From Bacillota bacterium (lineage in GTDB: Bacteria; Bacillota; Clostridia; Lachnospirales; Cellulosilyticaceae): DNA of 9,809 bases. Below, piece by piece: positions 1-5,552 of this stretch (positions are counted from its first letter, which is position 1; every line of letters begins with the position of its first letter). Location of the stretch: assembly GCA_023412455.1 (NCBI GenBank), contig JAEYNQ010000123.1, positions 1 to 9,809 of the forward strand, read 5' to 3'. The notes below the pieces were generated by a model. The model saw only the letters and a program-made list of their open reading frames with translations. It did not search any database and was not told the origin of the DNA. The position numbers were made by a program, and so were the translations under genes.

Positions 1-176
1 ATTGCCCTTACAGCAAAAGTCGAAAACGCAGCCCTGCTTTTATCGTATTCCTTAGCAGCCCTTGCAAGTGCAAGGCATCCGATTTGAAATATATCCTCGT
101 CGTTAAGCGAATAAGGGAAGTATTTAGATATCGTAAAACCAACTAGGCCTATATTCTCCTCGATAAACTCGTCCAC
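1..176 (-). CDS. Sigma-70-like phage transcription factor, N-terminal part (cut by window edge)
   Basis: The 58 visible residues read like region 2 of sigma-70 factors of the sporulation/phage type: an N-terminal FIEENIGLVGF stretch, then a YSLNDEDIFQIG core and a KSRAAFSTFAVRA segment, matching the region 2.1-2.2 pattern that binds the RNA polymerase clamp. The chosen start is GTG at 176, because GGAGGGGG lies six bases upstream of it and no ATG is in a better place. Phages of Firmicutes often carry such a protein at the end of the early region, where it may drive late transcription; that role is inferred from position. The DNA-binding region 4 would lie off the left edge, so a truncated homologue cannot be excluded. 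Confidence 0.72.
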   Translation of the reverse strand, partial: MDEFIEENIGLVGFTISKYFPYSLNDEDIFQIGCLALARAAKEYDKSRAAFSTFAVRA

Positions 177-253
177 AGTATGCCCCCTCCCTAGGACTAT
201 TGTTTTTTAATGATTAATAAGGTATAATGCACTTGAAATTTATTTTTCTAATG

Positions 254-287
254 GCCTCTTACTGATTGCAGTCGGTAGGGGCTTTTT
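254..287 (+). terminator. Stem-loop with T-run, terminator-like on the plus strand
   Basis: A 12-pair stem (254-266 with 271-282, one bulged T and three G-T pairs) closes a TGCA loop and is followed by TTTTT on the plus strand. No plus-strand gene is seen just upstream, so it would only stop antisense transcription; on the minus strand there is no T-run. It also overlaps the stop codon of the small minus-strand frame at 259-336, so it may be an mRNA structure instead. Confidence 0.4.
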
Positions 288-336
288 CTAAGTTTGATAC
301 AATTAGATCATGTTCTTCTTTGCTTCCTTGTAACAT
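259..336 (-). CDS. Very small phage protein of unknown function (25 aa)
   Basis: I do not recognise this peptide. It begins MLQGSKEEHD and ends APTDCNQ, is mostly hydrophilic and has no membrane segment. The case for it being real is the ribosome binding site: GAGGAGGAAGG lies directly before the ATG, among the best in the window. Its start lies inside the end of the preceding frame (308-451), overlapping by 29 bases in another frame, which suggests translational coupling in a compact early-gene run. Its stop codon falls in the left arm of the 254-287 stem-loop. It could also be a chance frame behind a purine-rich stretch that codes KERRKE in the other frame. Confidence 0.45.
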   Translation of the reverse strand: MLQGSKEEHDLIVSNLEKAPTDCNQ

Positions 337-451
337 CTTCCTTCCTCCTCTCTTTTTCTAATCTGGCTATCCTAGGTTGTCCAATTCGATAGCTTAGGTA
401 GATGATTAAAGCTGATATTAATATCCATTCACTTCCATTAAGTTCTACCAA
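308..451 (-). CDS. Small single-span membrane protein, phage hypothetical (47 aa)
   Basis: The frame starts at TTG (451), with GGGGTGAGG just upstream, and encodes 47 residues: a short polar N-terminus, a hydrophobic span at about residues 9-20 (WILISALIIYLS), and a long positively charged tail rich in Arg, Lys and Glu. By the positive-inside rule the tail would be cytoplasmic. The start lies 7 bases past the stop of the membrane peptide at 458-562, and the end overlaps the next small frame, so all three are probably one transcript. The family is unknown to me. A small charged-tail membrane protein in this position could be a superinfection-exclusion or holin-like peptide, but nothing in the sequence decides it. 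Confidence 0.5.
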   Translation of the reverse strand: MVELNGSEWILISALIIYLSYRIGQPRIARLEKERRKEDVTRKQRRT

Positions 452-457
452 TAGACC

Positions 458-562
458 TCACCCCACAATCACACAATATGGGTAGAAGGCAGCTATAACT
501 GCTACAGTAAGGCCTACTGCAAACATTATCCCCTTAACTAACCCTAATGCTTTTTCTTTCAT
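458..562 (-). CDS. Small single-span membrane peptide, phage hypothetical (34 aa)
   Basis: This 34-residue frame opens with MKEKALGLVKG and continues with a hydrophobic helix (about residues 12-27, FAVGLTVAVIAAFYPY). Its ATG overlaps the TGA of the upstream gene in an ATGA arrangement (559-562), a typical sign of translational coupling, and GAGG lies a few bases upstream inside that gene. It is followed closely by a second small membrane frame. No family is recognised. The hydrophobic stretch is long enough for one membrane pass with a short cytoplasmic N-terminus. Confidence 0.5.
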   Translation of the reverse strand: MKEKALGLVKGIMFAVGLTVAVIAAFYPYCVIVG

Positions 563-780
563 GCCTCATACCACCTCACCTTTATACCGTGCTTTTCTAA
601 CTGCCACCCTAACCACATGATGCGATCGTTACAGTAACTCCGGCACTCCCCTGCACGTTCAAGTTCCCAAAAGAGCTCCATGGCACCATCGGGCATTGAC
701 TTTAACTTAGAGGCTCTTTTCTCTACAGCTTCAACCTCTTTTTTGTCTTCTAGATTAACTAACTTTAACCCTGCTAACAT
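559..780 (-). CDS. Phage hypothetical protein (73 aa) with a C-x3-C pair
   Basis: No family is recognised. The protein has a charged, probably helical N-terminal half (Glu/Lys rich, residues about 10-30), then a C-terminal half with several Trp residues and an ECRSYC motif (C-x3-C) that might bind a metal or simply be structural. The ATG at 780 is preferred because AAGGAAG lies eight bases before it; GTG at 789 and ATG at 786 lie in the same frame but would leave almost no space after that site. The stop overlaps the start of the next small gene. It is divergent from the KTSC gene across a gap of about 100 bases. Confidence 0.6.
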   Translation of the reverse strand: MLAGLKLVNLEDKKEVEAVEKRASKLKSMPDGAMELFWELERAGECRSYCNDRIMWLGWQLEKHGIKVRWYEA

Positions 781-834
781 TAGCATCACTTCCTTATGTG
801 TAAATTTTCAAAATATTATGTTAAAATTTATTTA

Positions 835-852
835 TCAGCTTGGCAGAGCTGA
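835..852. repeat. Perfect 6-bp inverted repeat upstream of the KTSC gene
   Basis: TCAGCT and AGCTGA flank a six-base spacer, about 27 bases before the KTSC start codon. It could be a protein-binding site or an mRNA hairpin in the leader. No T-run follows on either strand, so it is not a terminator. A 6-bp repeat may arise by chance. Confidence 0.3.
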
Positions 853-878
853 AATACTAAAGAAAGGTGGTGTTACTT

Positions 879-1088
879 ATGAATAGAATTCCTGTTTCTT
901 CTAGCAACATATCATCAATTGGTTACGACTCTTCTTCTAACATTCTAGAAGTAGCCTTTAACTCTGGAGGAGTGTATCAATACTCTAATGTTCCCAATAA
1001 TGTGTATTTATCTTTGATGAATGCTTCTTCAAAAGGTGGGTACTTGGCTCAGAATATTAAAGGACGTTATCCCTACAGACAAATCTAG
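879..1088 (+). CDS. KTSC domain-containing small protein (69 aa)
   Basis: The protein matches the KTSC family layout over its full length: an N-terminal IPVSSSNISSIGYD strand pair, a beta segment LEVAFNSGGVYQYSNVP, and a closing helix and loop with ASSKGGYLAQNIKGRYPY. KTSC proteins are small, about 60-70 residues, found in phages and bacteria; some are fused to other domains, and their function is not established. The start is ATG at 879 after AAAGGTGGTG; an upstream GTG at 867 lies inside that binding site and is rejected. It is the only plus-strand gene in a minus-strand block, which suggests an independently transcribed insert (a moron). Its TAG overlaps the TAG of the converging gene in a shared CTAG. 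Confidence 0.8.
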   Translation: MNRIPVSSSNISSIGYDSSSNILEVAFNSGGVYQYSNVPNNVYLSLMNASSKGGYLAQNIKGRYPYRQI

Positions 1089-1231
1089 TCAATAACAACC
1101 AATACTATTGCTGGGCCATTTACATTAACTTGTATATCTTCATATGGTTCAGCAATTGTTTTTTCTACACCTTCTCTTTTTAATAGCTCCTCTACAAGTT
1201 CTTTTGTTAAGAATTTGCTTAGTTCATTCAT
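1085..1231 (-). CDS. BC1881 family phage protein (48 aa)
   Basis: The 48-residue product reads as an early LSKFLTKELVEELLKREGV segment, then an acidic and polar turn, and a hydrophobic end GPAIVLVVID. This is the pattern of the BC1881 family, small proteins common in Bacillus and Clostridium prophages, with no known activity. The ATG at 1231 has AGGAGG eight bases upstream, and that site overlaps the stop codon of the antirepressor-like gene, so the two form one transcription unit. Its last codon overlaps the end of the convergent KTSC gene. The assignment rests on remembered family sequence and not on a search. Confidence 0.75.
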   Translation of the reverse strand: MNELSKFLTKELVEELLKREGVEKTIAEPYEDIQVNVNGPAIVLVVID

Positions 1232-1243
1232 TTCTTATTCCTC

Positions 1244-2017
1244 CTATGCTACACCGTATTTAATGGCCATTTCTTTAACTATGGCGATATAGACTTCTCT
1301 TAGCCTTGCATCACCTGCTATCACATCAAGCTTTGTAATCTTATTTGCCTTACTTGTACTTCCAGTCTCCTCTAGCACCTTACGTTTCATGTTTACCTGT
1401 CTTACCCCTAACTTAGCCTTGGCCCTGCTGTCTAAAAGGTCATAGCTTTCTTTTCTTATGGCTTGGATGTTATCATTACCACCTAATTTTTGAGCAATAC
1501 GGTTAATTAAGCTCGTTGTTTCTGACCTCCATGCCGCTGGATCAAGTACAATTGCATCCCTTATAGCTTGTACCTCTTGCTTAGCTTCTAAGGCTGTAGC
1601 CTGTGCCTGCTCTGCTTGCTCTCTAGCATCTTTTAAGGCCTTGGCATTTGCTATGATTAAGTCCTCTAAGCACATAGGTTTATGTTCATTAACTTCAAAA
1701 TATGTATCAACTAAAATGTCGTATACTTCCCATGCCTTATCTGTATTAAGTGACTTAGCATGTAGGAACGCTCCTTTTTCTGTCCAAAGGTACAATTTAT
1801 TAATGTTTTGTGCAATTACGGAATTTCCGTATTCGCTTTTAAATTGTTTTAATATTTCACCTTCTAAGCAATAATAATGTTTCCCTACTATGTAGTGTTC
1901 CTTGTTAGCATTAAAATTTTCAGATATTCTCCTATCTGTTGTCTCATAAGCCTCTGCAATCTGAGATGTCAATAAAATACGTTGGTCCTCGTGACGAATA
2001 ACTTTTAACTCTTGCAT
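1244..2017 (-). CDS. ORF6N/ORF6C domain antirepressor-like phage protein
   Basis: An N-terminal ORF6N domain (first ~90 residues: a QRILLTSQIAEAYETTDRRI helix-turn-helix-like stretch followed by KHYYCLEGEILKQF and a KLYLWTEKGAFLHAKSL segment) is joined by an Ala/Glu/Gln-rich coiled coil to a C-terminal region resembling ORF6C (from DPAAWRSE onward). Such proteins act in phage control as antirepressors or anti-immunity factors; that role is family knowledge. The ATG at 2017 (257 aa) is chosen because family members begin at this point and AAAGGAG lies twelve bases upstream, a rather long spacing. A TTG at 2059, six bases after the previous stop, gives a 271-residue form but has no binding site. 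It lies between a small hypothetical gene and the BC1881-family gene, in one leftward operon. Confidence 0.8.
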   Translation of the reverse strand: MQELKVIRHEDQRILLTSQIAEAYETTDRRISENFNANKEHYIVGKHYYCLEGEILKQFKSEYGNSVIAQNINKLYLWTEKGAFLHAKSLNTDKAWEVYDILVDTYFEVNEHKPMCLEDLIIANAKALKDAREQAEQAQATALEAKQEVQAIRDAIVLDPAAWRSETTSLINRIAQKLGGNDNIQAIRKESYDLLDSRAKAKLGVRQVNMKRKVLEETGSTSKANKITKLDVIAGDARLREVYIAIVKEMAIKYGVA

Positions 2018-2065
2018 TTCTAGTTCACGCTCCTTTATCTTTTGTATTTTCTTACTCAATACAAT

Positions 2066-2212
2066 TTATCTAGATGCTTCTTGTTTAGTTTTTTTATGAA
2101 CCCTGTATCCCATATTTTTTATGCACCCAAGTACATAGTTTTCAAACTTCTTTCGCTGTTCCTTTGTTAATTCTTCAATAGGAATGCCATTTACTGTTGC
2201 TATCCATTTCAT
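2066..2212 (-). CDS. Small phage protein of unknown function (48 aa)
   Basis: This 48-residue basic protein begins MKWIATVNGIPIEELTKEQR and ends with a Lys/Arg-rich tail (GYRVHKKTKQEASR). It is preceded by AAAGGGG seven bases before the ATG. The order is excisionase-like gene, this gene, antirepressor-like gene, with short gaps. I recognise the ELTKEQRKKF style of small, often uncharacterised, clostridial phage proteins but cannot name a function. Its size and charge would also fit an accessory recombination factor, which is speculation. Confidence 0.65.
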   Translation of the reverse strand: MKWIATVNGIPIEELTKEQRKKFENYVLGCIKNMGYRVHKKTKQEASR

Positions 2213-2254
2213 AAATTCACCCCTTTAGTAATAATATTCAAATCACATTTTGTC

Positions 2255-2431
2255 CTATTCTTTTATCGTTTTCCTAGTCTTCTCAAATTCAGCAATATCA
2301 TCTTCACTGATTCGATAAGACTTTCCAATCTTAATAGCAGGCATCTTCTTCTTTCTTATCCACTCCCATATGGTAATTACTTCTACGTTATACCTTTTAG
2401 CTACTTCATCGCACGTAAGCAATCTTGACAT
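2255..2431 (-). CDS. Excisionase-family helix-turn-helix DNA-binding protein (58 aa)
   Basis: The product is a compact winged helix-turn-helix of the HTH_17/excisionase type (MerR-like fold): LLTCDEVAKRYNVEVITIWEWIRKK is cut here into a first helix with DEVAKRY and a recognition helix ITIWEWI, followed by the wing MPAIKIGKSYRIS and a final helix DDIAEFEK. AGGAGG lies seven bases before the ATG at 2431. It is the first gene of the leftward operon, facing the repressor across the control region. Family members serve as excisionases for tyrosine integrases or as early regulators. Here the integrase is a serine recombinase, whose directionality factors belong to varied families, so excision and transcription control are both open. 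Confidence 0.8.
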   Translation of the reverse strand: MSRLLTCDEVAKRYNVEVITIWEWIRKKKMPAIKIGKSYRISEDDIAEFEKTRKTIKE

Positions 2432-2475
2432 TTTACACCCTCCTTTTTCGTTAAATCTTCAAAAAAAACATAAGA

Positions 2476-2519
2476 ATACTTGTGTATACTTCGGTTTTGT
2501 GATATACTTCGATTATCGA
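2476..2519. promoter_or_regulatory. Operator-like repeats in the divergent immunity control region
   Basis: TATACTTCG occurs twice in direct orientation (2485-2493 and 2503-2511, 18 bases apart), each preceded by TTGTG, and a weaker copy ATACTTG starts at 2476. The second copy runs into a perfect palindrome TCGATTATCGA (2509-2519), whose minus strand contains GATAAT, a possible -10 for the leftward operon. The region lies between the excisionase-like gene and the repressor gene, where phage repressor sites are expected. Binding is inferred from position and repetition only. No convincing -35 was found for the leftward promoter. Confidence 0.5.
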
Positions 2520-2562
2520 GCGAAATAATTCAAAAAATCTAAGTACTACGGTATATTTTTGT

Positions 2563-2593
2563 TTGCTTATGAATTCATTAGCATGTACATAAT
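2563..2593 (+). promoter_or_regulatory. Possible promoter of the repressor-protease-recombinase operon
   Basis: TTGCTT (2563-2568) is followed by TACATA after 17 bases or CATAAT (2588-2593) after 19 bases. Neither pairing is ideal. The site lies about 80 bases before the repressor start and just beyond the operator-like repeats. Confidence 0.3.
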
Positions 2594-2674
2594 ATAGCAT
2601 GGTTTTCATTTATGTGCAAGTGTTTTAGTAATGATTTCATAAGTATGTCGAAAATGTACGAAAGGAGAGGTTCA

Positions 2675-3031
2675 ATGTATAAAATTTTTGAGCAATTGTT
2701 ACTAAAACATGGCATATCAAGCTATAAAGTTTCTAAAGAAACAGGTATTGCGCAATCTACATTTAGTGATTGGAAAAGTGGAAGAAGTATCCCAAAAAAA
2801 GATAAGTTGCAAAAAATCGCTGAATATTTCGATGTTCCTCTAAGCTACATCATGGGATTAGAAGAAAAAGATGTATATGAAAATGAACTAGAAGCTAAAA
2901 ATGCTACAGAGAAGGAGCTACTATTACTATGTAGAAAAGTAAACGATGCTCCTGAAGAAGTGCGAGAACAGATAGTAGAACAATTCAAAAATACTATTGA
3001 TATATACTTGAAAGCCAAAGGTATTAAATAA
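2675..3031 (+). CDS. XRE-family (CI-like) phage repressor (118 aa)
   Basis: Residues about 7-60 form a Cro/CI-type helix-turn-helix: SSYKVSKETGIAQSTFSDWK holds the turn and recognition helix, and the domain ends with KLQKIAEYFDVPLSYIMG, a hallmark of XRE regulators. The short C-terminal part is Glu-rich and helical (residues 65-118) and probably mediates oligomerisation. There is no LexA-type autocleavage domain, which fits control by the ImmA/IrrE-type protease encoded 5 bases downstream. The start is ATG at 2675 with AAAGGAGAGG before it; an in-frame ATG at 2612 would add 21 residues but has no binding site. It probably binds the repeats at 2476-2519 and holds the leftward early genes silent. 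Confidence 0.85.
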   Translation: MYKIFEQLLLKHGISSYKVSKETGIAQSTFSDWKSGRSIPKKDKLQKIAEYFDVPLSYIMGLEEKDVYENELEAKNATEKELLLLCRKVNDAPEEVREQIVEQFKNTIDIYLKAKGIK

Positions 3032-3036
3032 TTATT

Positions 3037-3696
3037 ATGGGGATGTGTATTCTATTGAATAAACCAAATTTTAAACTATGCAAAAAATTAGCTATAGAGC
3101 TACTTGCTAGACAAAATATATGGAGCTCTACTATTGATGTGCAAAGTCTCAAATATGATAAAAAAATTATATTTGACAGTATACAAGGGTATGCCGAGGC
3201 TACTAATACCCCAATAAAAAACTTTATTGACCATAAAACACAACTATTATCTGATGGTTGCTGTATACCTATGTATGACAGAGGTATTTTCGTAGTATTA
3301 TATAACTTTGATCTAAATACATCATTAGAACGTCTTAATTGGACACTGGCTCATGAGGTAGGTCATATTTACTTAGGGCACAAAAAAGACTCAGATATAG
3401 AAGAAATAGAAGCGCATTATTTTGCTGCTCAGTTACTTATTCCTGAATATATTCTATTTATGATAGATCAAAAATGGGGACTAGATGAAAAAGACATCTG
3501 CAAATTATTCAATGTATCTCAAGAAGCAGCTAGAAAACGTGTTGCTGCTTATAAAAATAAAATGTACATAAATAAAGGAGCCTTTGATGAAGATATATGG
3601 AAAATGATGTGCAAACATATTGAAGATTATTATTTTATACGCAATGCTTCAGATGGGCTAAAAAGATTTATGAATACAAGTATAGTAAATATTTGA
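3037..3696 (+). CDS. ImmA/IrrE-family metalloprotease
   Basis: The protein (219 aa) has the zinc-protease signature HEVGH (His106, Glu107, His110) and a downstream EIEAHYFAAQLLIP segment that supplies the third ligand, probably Glu125; this is the ImmA/IrrE (DUF955-type) pattern. Family members cut the cognate XRE repressor and so allow prophage or ICE induction, as ImmA does with ImmR in ICEBs1. The link to the upstream repressor is inferred from adjacency. The start is uncertain: ATG at 3037 and ATG at 3043 lack a good binding site, and TTG at 3055 lies 12 bases after GGGG. Translation may be coupled to the repressor stop. The recombinase follows after 11 bases. Confidence 0.85.
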   Translation: MGMCILLNKPNFKLCKKLAIELLARQNIWSSTIDVQSLKYDKKIIFDSIQGYAEATNTPIKNFIDHKTQLLSDGCCIPMYDRGIFVVLYNFDLNTSLERLNWTLAHEVGHIYLGHKKDSDIEEIEAHYFAAQLLIPEYILFMIDQKWGLDEKDICKLFNVSQEAARKRVAAYKNKMYINKGAFDEDIWKMMCKHIEDYYFIRNASDGLKRFMNTSIVNI

Positions 3697-3707
3697 GGTG
3701 ATATTAT

Positions 3708-5174
3708 ATGATTGCTGCACTGTATATTCGTGTTAGCACAGATGACCAGCTAGAGTTTTCACCAGATGCACAAAAGAAGGCACTTATTGAATATGCAAAG
3801 AAAAATGGTTACTCTATTACAGAAGAGCATATATTCGTAGATGAAGGTATAAGCGGCACATCTGCCAAACGTAGGCCTGCATTTATGAAGATGATTGCAA
3901 CAGCTAAAAATAATCCTAAGCCTTTTGATGCTATTTTAGTTCATAAATTTGACCGTTTCGCTAGATCAAGAGAAGACAGCGTAGTTTATAAATCTTTATT
4001 ACGAAAAGATTGTGGTATAAAGGTTATAAGTATTACAGAGCAAATGGAAGATGACAAGTTTAGTGTTATCCTTGAAGCCATGCTTGAAGCCATGGCAGAA
4101 TACTACTCTCTAAATCTAAGTGATGAAGTTATGAAAGGCATGACAGAAAAAGCTAAGAAAGGGCAGGTACAAGCTATCGCTCCTTTTGGATATAAGATTG
4201 TAGACAAGAAATATAAAATAGTTGAAGAACAAGCAGAAATAATTAAACTTATATTTAATAAATTTGTAAATCAAGGGTGGCATTGTGGACAGATTAGTAA
4301 ACTCATTAATGGAATGGGTATAAAAAATATTAGAGGTGGAGAATGGGAAATACGCACCGTAAAAAGAGCACTTAGAAATCCTGTTTATATAGGAACGTTA
4401 CGGTGGAATTATATAGGACGGGATAAAAATTACAAAACATGGGTTAAGTCTCCAGATGAATGGATAGTAGAAGAAAATGTGCATGAACCAATAATTGATA
4501 AAGAACTATTTGAAAAGGCTCAAGATAGATTAAATACACAACGTGATAGTTTTGGCAATAAACGTCCTGCTTCAGCTGAAATTAAGCACTATCTATCAGG
4601 AGTACTACGTTGCTCATCGTGCAAAGGAACTCTTATATATGGAAAGCCTAAAAATAAGTGTGCTTTTTTCCAATGTGGATCGTATCGTAGGGGTAAATGC
4701 AATACAAGCAATTCTATAAGCACATTAAAAATAGTACGTGAATTCAAACAGTCTCTATTAAGAGATATAGACGCAATTAATAATAATGAATTTGAAAAAT
4801 TATCCCTCCAAAACAAAATAGATAATACAGATATTAACAATCAATTAAATAAGCGCCTTAAAGAGATAAAAGAAAAATATATTATGGCTAAAAAAGCTTA
4901 TCTAGCGAAGATAGATACACTAGCAGAATATGCCAAAAACAAACAAGAAATACAAGCAGAAGAAAATGAAATATTAAATTTAATTAATAACAGTAAACAA
5001 GATATATCTCATGATATGAAAGCCTTGTCATATAAAATGCAATCGTTTATCGAATTACTGGACAATGAAGATATTTCAGTTAAGGAAAAAAATGACTTAT
5101 TAAAAGAATTTGTACTAGCTATATATATTGATAAATCTACAGACACAGCACATATAGATTATATTGTACACTAG
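3708..5174 (+). CDS. Large serine recombinase (phage integrase/excisionase)
   Basis: The 488-residue protein has the full large-serine-recombinase layout: an N-terminal catalytic domain (1-145) with YIRVST, catalytic Ser10 and Arg8, and the KFDRFARS segment with Arg83 and Arg86; a long connecting helix; a recombinase domain (about 155-275) with the APFGYK and NPVYIGTL landmarks; a zinc ribbon with Cys302, Cys305, Cys323 and Cys331; and a coiled coil at about 375-430 that in this family governs synapsis and directionality. AGGTGAT precedes the ATG. It is the last gene of the repressor operon and ends 19 bases from the edge of cotJC coding, as usual for integrases beside their att site. By position it catalysed insertion into cotJC. 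All catalytic residues I can check are present, so it looks active. Confidence 0.95.
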   Translation: MIAALYIRVSTDDQLEFSPDAQKKALIEYAKKNGYSITEEHIFVDEGISGTSAKRRPAFMKMIATAKNNPKPFDAILVHKFDRFARSREDSVVYKSLLRKDCGIKVISITEQMEDDKFSVILEAMLEAMAEYYSLNLSDEVMKGMTEKAKKGQVQAIAPFGYKIVDKKYKIVEEQAEIIKLIFNKFVNQGWHCGQISKLINGMGIKNIRGGEWEIRTVKRALRNPVYIGTLRWNYIGRDKNYKTWVKSPDEWIVEENVHEPIIDKELFEKAQDRLNTQRDSFGNKRPASAEIKHYLSGVLRCSSCKGTLIYGKPKNKCAFFQCGSYRRGKCNTSNSISTLKIVREFKQSLLRDIDAINNNEFEKLSLQNKIDNTDINNQLNKRLKEIKEKYIMAKKAYLAKIDTLAEYAKNKQEIQAEENEILNLINNSKQDISHDMKALSYKMQSFIELLDNEDISVKEKNDLLKEFVLAIYIDKSTDTAHIDYIVH

Positions 5175-5204
5175 TTATCACAGATAACAATTTGGCCCTC
5201 CGAA
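5174..5204. other. Probable attachment-site junction (attR/attL) between element and cotJC
   Basis: Family-like cotJC coding ends at the GGP codons (5193-5201, plus strand GGCCCTCC), and the recombinase stop is at 5174, so strand exchange took place in this short interval. A perfect inverted repeat GTTATC-ACA-GATAAC (5174-5188) sits on the element side and could be part of a recombinase half-site. The exact crossover pair of bases cannot be set without the other junction. Confidence 0.7.
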
Positions 5205-5288
5205 CTGACTAATTATTAGCTGAGCTAACTTTGCATCAGGTTTAGCTATTCTTACTGGAAACTGTAATCTTTTTTCATAATGCCACAT
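5178..5288 (-). pseudogene. cotJC: cotJC, 5' fragment, interrupted by the prophage-like element
   Basis: The frame starts MWHYEKRLQFPVRIAKPDAK and continues LAQLIISQFGGP, which matches the start of CotJC, the spore-coat manganese catalase of about 190-200 residues. After the GGP motif (31 residues) the expected D-G-E-L is replaced by five unrelated residues and a stop at 5178, so all metal ligands and the catalytic body are missing. The start is sound: GGAGG lies eight bases before the ATG, and the gene follows cotJB by three bases. The rest of cotJC is expected at the far end of the element. Because a serine recombinase excises precisely, the gene may be split rather than dead. Confidence 0.88.
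5216..5228. repeat. Perfect palindrome TTAGCT-G-AGCTAA in the cotJC fragment
   Basis: Two 6-base arms flank a single G, 15-27 bases inside cotJC from the GGP codons. It may be part of the attB arm recognised by the recombinase. It is also plain coding sequence for Lys-Leu-Ala-Gln-Leu, so chance is possible. Confidence 0.3.
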
Positions 5289-5291
5289 AAA

Positions 5292-5552
5292 TTAATCCTC
5301 CATTTCCCATGGCCAAGGTGAATTTACCCAGGTCCATTCATTACTTTCTTGAACATCATCTGAAGTGAGTGGTCCAAAATAACGTACATATTCATTTGCT
5401 GCCTGTTTACTCAACTTTAAGTATTGATTATAAAAGGCTAGCGCATTTTGATCCATTGGATGTGTATCTAAAAAAAGGACTGTATCAAATAATGCAAAAT
5501 TAATACTACCCAGTAACTCTAATAATTCGTTTTGTTGATTTCTCATTGACAT
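5292..5552 (-). CDS. cotJB: Spore coat protein CotJB
   Basis: The 86-residue product has the CotJB pattern: an N-terminal helix QNELLELLGSINFALFDTVL, the motif FLDTHPMDQNALAFYNQY, and a Trp-rich C-terminus with WTWVNSPWPWE. CotJB is encoded between cotJA and cotJC in most spore formers and is assembled in the coat together with CotJC. The start at 5552 has AAGGGG eight bases before it and overlaps the end of cotJA by ten bases; ATG at 5546 is an alternative that forms ATGA with the cotJA stop. The stop overlaps the cotJC ribosome binding site. The gene is intact, so only the third member of the operon is broken. Confidence 0.93.
   Translation of the reverse strand: MSMRNQQNELLELLGSINFALFDTVLFLDTHPMDQNALAFYNQYLKLSKQAANEYVRYFGPLTSDDVQESNEWTWVNSPWPWEMED

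Larger units (their letters stand above)
1..5192. mobile_element. Right end of an integrated prophage-like element (partial, continues beyond the left edge)
   Basis: The segment has the order expected at the integrase end of a temperate phage: a sigma-like factor, small early genes, an antirepressor-like gene and an excisionase-like gene to the left, then a control region, repressor, ImmA/IrrE protease and large serine recombinase to the right. The right boundary is set by cotJC: family-like coding stops near 5193, just 19 bases past the recombinase stop. The left boundary is outside the window. No structural or lysis genes are visible here, so I cannot tell a complete phage from a reduced element. 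A skin-like element that has lost phage functions is a real alternative. Confidence 0.85.

Noticed and set aside
223..228. TATAAT on the plus strand
   Set aside because: There is no matching -35 and no plus-strand gene nearby; it is one of many AT-rich matches.
680..886. Plus-strand open frame of 68 codons
   Set aside because: It is antisense to the 73-residue phage gene at 559-780 and runs into the KTSC start; no ribosome binding site or family resemblance.
1641..1874. Plus-strand open frame of 77 codons
   Set aside because: It lies wholly inside the antirepressor-like gene on the other strand and has no ribosome binding site.
2612..2674. Longer N-terminus for the XRE repressor
   Set aside because: The 21 extra residues have no family match, and the strong AAAGGAGAGG site lies directly before ATG 2675.
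4589..4840. Minus-strand open frame of 83 codons
   Set aside because: It is antisense to the zinc-ribbon part of the serine recombinase, which is clearly the real gene.
5174..5188. The GTTATC/GATAAC repeat as a terminator between the recombinase and cotJC
   Set aside because: The stem is only six pairs, AT-rich and not followed by a T-run on either strand; an att-related role is more likely.
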